A DNA stretch of 59,829 nucleotides from Bacteroidota bacterium (GTDB lineage: Bacteria > Bacteroidota > Bacteroidia > Chitinophagales > JADIYW01): contig JADIYW010000019.1 of NCBI GenBank assembly GCA_016705125.1, positions 1 to 59,829 of the forward strand. Reading direction: 5' to 3'. This document shows positions 53,561-59,829 of this stretch, piece after piece; position 1 is the stretch's first letter; the number at the start of each line of letters is the position of its first letter. The notes beneath the pieces were generated by a model that did no database searches, was not told where the DNA came from, and saw nothing but the letters and a program-made list of their open reading frames with translations. The translations under genes were made by a program, and so were the position numbers.

Positions 53561-54838
53561 TTAGATATTGTTACTACTAAATGCTTTATCGAAATGCGTT
53601 CTAAAATGAACTTTGTAGTATGCACACCAATATGCAATAATTGAATAACTCAACGAATGTGTTTTAGGAAAAGTATAGTTTATCATATTTACGATAAGAT
53701 TGGTAAGCGACGCCATTTCAATATCGTTTAACGTGCTATTTTTTTTGCAACCTTTATTGAAAATAGAAATAAAGGCATTTATCTCTGTATTGCTTTTATC
53801 TCTCATGATTTTTCTTCTCCATAATTCTGCTTCAGCAAAGGATATACCTGCAATTTTATTTAACAGATGTAAAAATGTTTCTTGGTAAATTAATAGACCA
53901 TAAGTTTCATTTAATATATCATAAACTCTTGTATCGCTATGAAAATAATGTGTATTGCCGTTAAATTTATTATGTATTATAGTTGGAATATAATCTTTTA
54001 ATCTTGGGCGGAACATTACGAATATAATAGACAAGTCGTAAATGGAATTGGGTTTAAATTGAGCTAATAATGGTTTTAATATAGAAAAATTGAATAGAAA
54101 AATATTATCTAAATCGCCAGTAGTAAATAAATTAAAAACCTTTTCATCATTTAATGGCAATTTATATGGGTGATATTTCTCTCCAATTTGATTTACTATA
54201 ATCTGTAATCTATTCAGAGCTTCTTGTTCTACTAAATCAAATGTGACATCATATATTTCATCTTTTGCTTGTTGGTTTAACGCAAGGTAGTATTCTTGTT
54301 CTTCGTACAGAAATGTGTTAAGATTACTAAGTTTTTCTGTTGTTATAATAATACCCCAAGGATGTTTTTTATAGACGGTATTGTTATAAAAAACGTCTTT
54401 ATAATCCGTTTCTCTTCGGAGCAAACAAGCAATAAAATAAGCGTTATATTCAGGATATTTTTGCTTTAATTTTTCAATTACATTTTTTTGGTGTCCTTTT
54501 GGAATATCAATATCTATATCAGGCAACTTTATTTGCTCTGGCAAAATAAATCTTTCAAAAATTAGATTTTCTTCGATAGGATTAATTTTGGTAATATCCA
54601 AACAATAATTTACGATTGAGTTTGCTGCACTACCTCTATTGTATGAACGTAGTAAATTGAGTTCGTTGCATACTTCAATTATTCTTGAATACGTAATAAA
54701 ATAAGCACAGAAATTTTGCTTTTCAATGATTGAAAGTTCATAGTTTAAACTATCTAAAACAGTATCCGTTAAAGGCAATTTTTTACTTCTTGCACCATTG
54801 TACACCAGCTTTTTTAATTGTTCTTGGCTTGTCATCAT
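53561..54838 (-). CDS. Stand-alone C-family DNA polymerase core (DnaE-like, no PHP domain)
   Basis: The 425-residue product aligns by motif with the catalytic core of DNA polymerase III alpha. LNYELSIIEKQNFCAYFITY is at 31-50, then SYNRGSAANSIVNYCLDITK at 65-84, PDIDID at 106-111 (catalytic Asp109, Asp111), HPWGIIIT at 159-166, a third Asp candidate in VTFDLVEQEALNRL (Asp201), ETYGLLIYQET at 311-321, EAELWRRKIM and FPKTHSLSYSIIAYWCAYYK. The PHP domain, beta-clamp region and OB fold of replicative DnaE (normally over 1000 residues) are absent, and the N terminus starts right at the core. It is in a same-strand cluster with a RecQ-like helicase. The role, such as repair, element replication or defence, is inference. 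Confidence 0.8.
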   Translation of the reverse strand: MMTSQEQLKKLVYNGARSKKLPLTDTVLDSLNYELSIIEKQNFCAYFITYSRIIEVCNELNLLRSYNRGSAANSIVNYCLDITKINPIEENLIFERFILPEQIKLPDIDIDIPKGHQKNVIEKLKQKYPEYNAYFIACLLRRETDYKDVFYNNTVYKKHPWGIIITTEKLSNLNTFLYEEQEYYLALNQQAKDEIYDVTFDLVEQEALNRLQIIVNQIGEKYHPYKLPLNDEKVFNLFTTGDLDNIFLFNFSILKPLLAQFKPNSIYDLSIIFVMFRPRLKDYIPTIIHNKFNGNTHYFHSDTRVYDILNETYGLLIYQETFLHLLNKIAGISFAEAELWRRKIMRDKSNTEINAFISIFNKGCKKNSTLNDIEMASLTNLIVNMINYTFPKTHSLSYSIIAYWCAYYKVHFRTHFDKAFSSNNI

Positions 54839-54963
54839 ATTGATTGTTGTGAAGGAATTGTTTTAAATAAGGACAATTTCTTTTGGGGTTTGTATGGTTC
54901 AATTTTTATAGAAAATCTTATTTAAAATAATAAAGAAGGTGTTAAAATATAACGGAAGGTGTA

Positions 54964-55878
54964 TTATTTTTTTAAAAATCCTAAATATATAAGCAAACAA
55001 AATGATATAACTGAACCTATAAATAAAATAATCCTATTTGTTTTAATTTCTTTATTTAGTAAATTATTTTGGTTAACAATAGAATCTATTGTGGTATTAA
55101 TTTTTTCAAATTGGCTTTTTAAATCCTTATCAATTGCTGTAAATTGAGTGTCGATTGAATCAAATCTATTTTTATTATTTCCTTCTGCTTGTATTAACTC
55201 ATCTAAAATATTACTCTCCAATTTGTTAATATTCTTTATTGTATTACTGAAACCTTCTGAGATGCTTGTTTGTAGACTTCCTAATGTTGTAACAATATTA
55301 TTTAATGTACCTGTGATTGAAGTTAAAGTTCCATTAATCGAATTAATTGCATTGAATATTTTAGACAATGTATCTTGTAAATCATTAAATCCTTTTTCTA
55401 AATCAATTTTTTCAAGACGTACTATTTCTTTTTGCAATGCATCAATTTTGTTTTGAAAATCATCAGCTTTTTTCCCAATTTTTTCTAGTTCAATTGCTAT
55501 ATCTTTTTTGGTTTGCTCAATAAATACTTTTTGCAAGTCCTCGAAAAGACCTGTAAAGTCAATATTTGAAATTATTTCAATTTGACTTTTTAAGTTACTA
55601 ATTTCATTTTGCAATTCACCTATTCTATCTACAAAGTACTTGTTTGCATCCGATAAATATTTTCTTGTTATTTCATCAATGCCATTCGTATATGTAACTG
55701 ATATTGTTTCAAGCTTTGTATATAATTCCGAAAACAAAGGAGGCAACTCCATATTGCTACCTATTTGAATTTCAATTTTTTTCCGAATATCTTCAAGTTG
55801 TGTTACTTCTTTCTTTAGAGTTTCCAACTCTTTATAACTACCTTCTATTAGGTTTTCATAGTTTTTTTCAATGCTCAT
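54964..55878 (-). CDS. Coiled-coil protein with C-terminal membrane anchor
   Basis: The 304-residue product is almost wholly coiled coil: long heptad tracts at about 1-65, 85-190 and 220-275, with a low-complexity Ser/Thr/Asn stretch INGTLTSITGTLNNIVTTLG near 195-215. One hydrophobic helix lies near the C terminus (IILFIGSVISFCLLIYLGFL) followed by KK. It would be tail-anchored in the inner membrane with the coil in the cytosol, a layout seen in some membrane-linked defence or DNA-segregation proteins, though no family is recognised. It is 125 bases upstream of the polymerase gene. Confidence 0.7.
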   Translation of the reverse strand: MSIEKNYENLIEGSYKELETLKKEVTQLEDIRKKIEIQIGSNMELPPLFSELYTKLETISVTYTNGIDEITRKYLSDANKYFVDRIGELQNEISNLKSQIEIISNIDFTGLFEDLQKVFIEQTKKDIAIELEKIGKKADDFQNKIDALQKEIVRLEKIDLEKGFNDLQDTLSKIFNAINSINGTLTSITGTLNNIVTTLGSLQTSISEGFSNTIKNINKLESNILDELIQAEGNNKNRFDSIDTQFTAIDKDLKSQFEKINTTIDSIVNQNNLLNKEIKTNRIILFIGSVISFCLLIYLGFLKK

Positions 55879-55979
55879 TTTTATATTTTTTGTAATTGTT
55901 CAATTAATGTTTCTGCAAATTTATGATTAACGCTAATCATAATCTTATGCTTAGCCATATTTAGATATGGTAAATATTT

Positions 55980-56561
55980 TTATTTTTTAAACTTTTTAAA
56001 TAAATGTTGCTCAAAATTTTCTATACTAGATTTCAATAAATCGTAATCTTGGTGCTGGTCGTAATAAATTGTAAAACCATCAATAAATAAATCTTCAGCT
56101 TCCTGATAATAATAACTATTATTTAAGCCAAAAGTTGCAAATGATGCTAATATTTTAAGAGTATATTCATTCTCAAAATCTTTTGTAGAAAGGACTCGCC
56201 TAATTCTCCTGCACGAACCCCTCATCATTTTGCATTCATTAATAAAACTTGCTTGTGCATTCAATACATCAGCATATTTTTCAAAATCCTCCCATTTTGA
56301 GATTTGCCCTCTTTTTGTATCATCTGTTAGGGAAAATGGCTTCCCTCCGATTGTGAAGCCTTCTCTAGCATATTTTGCATTAAAATAGTAATACATTTCA
56401 TCCTTGAAATGATGATTATACCAATAATCTTTAAATGCAAATTTGTTCTCTTTTTCTTTTTGTTTTTGTTTTGAGCGGTCGAGGCTTTCAGAAATAAATT
56501 TGAATAAATCATTTACAGCATCTTTTCTTTTTTTTACAATATCCTCATAAGTGAAATTCAA
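55980..56561 (-). CDS. Unknown 193-residue cytosolic protein
   Basis: A helical, charged protein starting MNFTYEDIVKKRKDAVNDLF, with an aromatic-rich DYWYNHHFKDEMYYYFNAKY near residues 45-64 and a basic MRGSCRRIRRVLS near 113-125. A tetratricopeptide-like tail follows (NNSYYYQEAEDLFIDGFTIY). No known family or catalytic motif is visible. It sits between the helicase and the membrane coiled-coil gene on the same strand, with 100-160-base gaps either side. Confidence 0.65.
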   Translation of the reverse strand: MNFTYEDIVKKRKDAVNDLFKFISESLDRSKQKQKEKENKFAFKDYWYNHHFKDEMYYYFNAKYAREGFTIGGKPFSLTDDTKRGQISKWEDFEKYADVLNAQASFINECKMMRGSCRRIRRVLSTKDFENEYTLKILASFATFGLNNSYYYQEAEDLFIDGFTIYYDQHQDYDLLKSSIENFEQHLFKKFKK

Positions 56562-56717
56562 AATTTCTTTTACACATTTTTAACAGTTTCAAAAACAGAC
56601 AATTCTGACGTAATTTTAGTTAAATTCTCTATTTTTTGCAATGTAGCTGCCCTTGATAGTATTTCAACAAATGAGATTCGGTTTTTCTATGTAATATTTT
56701 TATCACTCTTGAAAACT

Positions 56718-59700
56718 TCAAGGGTAAATACCTAAATTATAATCAATGGTATAATCTTTGATAAGCCCAATCGAATATAAACGATAAATCATTTTAGATA
56801 CATCAGCACTGTTTATTTCTGAATAGTACATTGCTCTATATTCATCTCTATTCTGAATATAAATCAGATTTGTTGTAATATTTATATCCCATTGTTCTTC
56901 TATTCTTAAAATAAAATCTTCGAAATTTGGAGAATATTTTATTAACGTATTTATAAATTCTTCAATAGTTTTTTTAGCATCAATTATTGGTAATATGCTC
57001 AAATTAAAATCATTGACTAGCCTATTTTCAAGATTATTATTATTAAAGGAACTTGGCACATCAAACCAAAAACTATCCGTTTCAGGTTTTTCAAAATATT
57101 CGACTAAACTTAACCCATTATTTAATCCTTTAATGATTTCTTTTTTAAGAAAATTGAATAATAAAGGTTCCGCTTTTCCACTTTCTTCCCATTCTTCAAT
57201 TAAAAAATCTAAAACTTGTTGCGACCTAATTAAATCGGGTTCACTGTTTGGACCTAATCCGTTTATAAAAGCAACAGGTAATATAAAGTTTGCATAAAAC
57301 CGACCGATAGCATTCCCATTGCTATTATTTATATATGCCCAGCCATTTAAACCTCCAGTTAGATGCAAATTTATTTTTATATCATCATCAAATTCTATAT
57401 TATACTTTTCTTGAGATAGTTTTAATTGGGATGTGTTAATATACCCTTATTGTGATTTATAAATCTGTTTAATTGATAAGCTTCTATTTCTATGCCTTTA
57501 AAACTAGTGCTTTGTAAGTACTCGTGAATTGCTTTATCCTGATTAAATTCAATAATATCGTCGTTTGATAATTCAAATCCAATATTCTTAAATACTTTTT
57601 TTAAAGAGGGAATGTCTCTATAATATCTTTCTGATATTTTGTTAGTAAAACTTTCATAGTTCTCAAAAATTTCTCTTGTTTTTTTCTATCTTTTATGTAT
57701 GGAAAAGTCTGTGAATTATTATTTTTAATGATAAAATTTTGTGCTACCGTATAATAAATATTTCTGTCAAGAAAAATTGTACAAATTGATTTTACTTTAT
57801 CTCTGCCAGCTCTGCCGGCTTCTTGAATGTAGCTTTCCGGAGAAGATGAAAAATTAAGATGATAGATACTGCGGATATGTTCTTTATCGATACCCATACC
57901 AAAGGCTTTGGTACAAACCATATAATTTATTTTTCCTTGCATAAATTGTAGGAAATATTTTTGTGCATTTTCTATCGCTACTTGATTTGTTCTAACATCG
58001 CCACCCATAAAGTAACCTTTATTTTCATTCGGAATTACTAAATTATCAAAAAGTTCTTTACCTTTTGGAAATGGATTTGCGTCTTGAGTTATGCCAAAAG
58101 TACCAGTAGTATGTGGGCAAAAAATAACTGAAATGACATCATTAAAATGTTTAAATACTAATTGTTCTAGTATCATATTTTGATTTTTCTATATGTTCCT
58201 TTTGTTTTCATCCTCAAATTGATATTCAATTCAAAATCGCTAAAATGTTGTTTTAAGCATTCCGTAACAACTTCATTATTTATAGAATTTAGTTTTTCAA
58301 TAATACCTTTTATTTGTTCATTGATTTGTTCTTGTTTAGCAAAGCCAATTGTATCTTTTAAAGATTGTGATAAAATTGGAAAGGTAGTAGCTTTTGTTTC
58401 ATTTTCAATTACAGAAAAAAATAATTCTGGTCGTATCGTATTATTTATTGAAATAACAGCATCACTTACATCTTCAGAATTAATATTTAATTCCCTTTCA
58501 ATAACTGTTAAAACATCAAAAGACGCAGTGGCAGTTAGCCCAATAAGTGAAACCTTTTAATAGTTTCATTATCTCTATTTCGTTCATCAAACGTTGAATC
58601 TTTTACTGCACTAAATAATTGTGCATTTTACCTAACATTAAATATGTTGTTCGGAAATCGTGCCCCCACTCCGAAACACAATGCACTTCATCAATTACGC
58701 AATAAGAAAAAGCTAACTCGAATTTTGAAACATCAATTGTCTTAATGATGTTTCTGAAATCTTGCATCACAAATCTTTCAGGAGAAATGAAAAGAAACAT
58801 TGTTTCTCCGTAACGAAAGTCAATTAGCTTTTTGGCTTTGTCTTCTCGCCTTAGATTTGAGTTGATGAAATCGCAACAGTCAATCCAATTGAGTTTTAAA
58901 ACCCTTACTTGGTCTTCCATTAAGGATTTTATTGGGTCAACTACTAAACACAAACCTGGTTGCAAAAAGTTGGCAGTTGAAAAGTCAAAGATTTTCCGCC
59001 GCCTGTAGGAAGTAACCCTATAACTGGTTTTTGTTGCAATGCTCTTGAAATGATTGGAAGTTGCCCTTCTCTGAATTCTTTTTTTCTGAAAATATTTTGA
59101 ATAAAATAATTAATTGGATTTTTTATTTCTGCAATAGTAGTATATGAACCATCATCTTTTTTATCAACTAATTTTTTATATTTCAATAATTTGGCACAAT
59201 ACACCCTACGAGCCTTGCCTAGCGTGGTATCGTTGTAATGCGATGAACGTATTATTATGGTTTGATTGCGGTGATGTTGGTAAGTGGTTTCTTTGTAAAT
59301 ATTTGACCTTCGTAGTACCGCATTATCAATAACAATATCAAATACATTTTGATTGAAATAGGTTTCATCTTTAACAGTTTCACCTGAATGTAATTTTTCG
59401 TTATAAGTCCAAATGTTATTATCTCTAAAAATGTTTAGGTTTATTTTTGGTATTTTTATTTGGTTTTCCTTTTCTAATATAGCATTTATGTTTGCAAACA
59501 TATCTTGCAATGAAGCTAAAGCCATAGCGCCACAAGGGAAATCACGTTCAATAACTGCAATGTTTAAGGATTTTTTATTTAGCAAAAATTCATTAGTTAA
59601 AAAAACTTCAATAATTGTTTTTTGAATACGAGCTACTGCTATTGGTACAAAAAGCAAGGTGAACACATGCTTGTATTTTCAATATTTAAATTATAATTCT

Positions 59701-59829
59701 TAGCAAAAAATTTTGTAAATTTCAGTTCCAATAAGTGCTTCATAATTTTTGGATGGGTTCTTTAATTTCATTCGTGGTAAATCGAAGTGTTTCAAAATTA
59801 TGTTCGGCAGCTAAATCATCTCTATTAAC
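56718..59829 (-). pseudogene. RecQ-like ATP-dependent DNA helicase, frame-broken and running off the window
   Basis: Joined pieces give a large RecQ-family helicase. Walker A LLPTGGGKS lies near 58989-59012, motif II IDEVHCVSEWGHDFR near 58655-58700, and motif VI ESYIQEAGRAGRD near 57790-57830. A long C-terminal extension ends SADVSKMIYRLYSIGLIKDY. The N-terminal region is partly seen; at the window edge a frame reads VNRDDLAAEHNFETLRFTTN, like a nuclease or DUF559-type tail. Breaks occur near 59740, 59680, 58965, 58610, 58550, 58185, 57605 and 57430; between them the neighbouring frames stay protein-like (for example LTATASFDVLTVIERELNIN between 58550 and 58185). It is either a decayed gene or a stretch of poor data. 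The start is outside the window. Confidence 0.7.

Noticed and set aside
58180..58560. 126-residue protein on the plus strand
   Set aside because: It is antisense to helicase sequence that is clearly coding on the minus strand.
1..59829. CRISPR array, rRNA operon or transposase gene
   Set aside because: No regularly spaced short repeats, no rRNA-like sequence and no transposase or integrase motif were seen anywhere.

Overview
The window looks like a chromosomal segment of an AT-rich Bacteroidota bacterium; the genus cannot be read from the sequence. The clues are promoters with the Bacteroidota -7 box TAnnTTTG (for example before the M1 peptidase, glycogen-synthase-like, mdh, yicC and tRNA-Leu genes), many short lipoproteins with an LxxC lipobox, the block panC-panD / one-domain glycogen synthase / DUF4270 lipoprotein / glmS, a TolB-propeller plus outer-membrane-barrel gene, and a short adenylate kinase.

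Layout. 0-4.1 kb: accessory genes (lipoprotein, Fic, DUF2490, sterol-desaturase-like, a lipoprotein remnant). 4.1-10.7 kb: EamA transporter, frame-broken TolB/BamA-like gene, MBL hydrolase, alpha/beta hydrolase, adk. 10.7-20.8 kb: an accessory island between adk and hpt, with DUF4272, a frame-broken Abi-like gene, a secreted unknown, a nonsense-mutated antitoxin, a MoxR-ATPase/VWA pair, an autoinhibited-type Fic gene, a DUF6896-like gene and a polyvalent-type kinase. Several are trailed by copies of one dispersed repeat. A degenerate hpt 3' end lies beside adk, and an exact 86-bp copy of the hpt 3' end lies on the far side of the kinase gene. I infer that an ancestral hpt-adk operon was split by repeated insertion at the hpt 3' end. 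20.8-51.5 kb: mostly core genes: hpt, a LysM glucosaminidase, an O-methyltransferase, a biotin carrier, M1 aminopeptidase, rfaE2, a flippase-like protein, panD/panC, glmS, SOD, clpX-clpP-tig, tRNA-Leu(UAG), a diheme peroxidase with its MbnP partner, mdh, yicC-gmk, apaG, radC, rpsT, sucA-sucB and a thioredoxin. 51.6-59.8 kb: a second accessory region. All its larger genes are on the minus strand: a RecQ-like helicase running off the window end, a 193-aa unknown, a coiled-coil protein with a C-terminal membrane anchor, a stand-alone C-family DNA polymerase core without a PHP domain, and a cysteine-cluster protein bracketed by an exact 92-bp repeat.

The helicase / minimal polymerase / membrane coiled-coil cluster is the best candidate for an undescribed system, most plausibly mobile-element or defence related; that role is inference.

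Caution: at least four otherwise normal genes (TolB/BamA-like, Abi-like, M1 aminopeptidase, clpP) are broken by one base, mostly in short A/T runs, and the helicase has six or more frame breaks. Some may be sequence errors, so calls that rest on frameshifts should be checked in raw reads.
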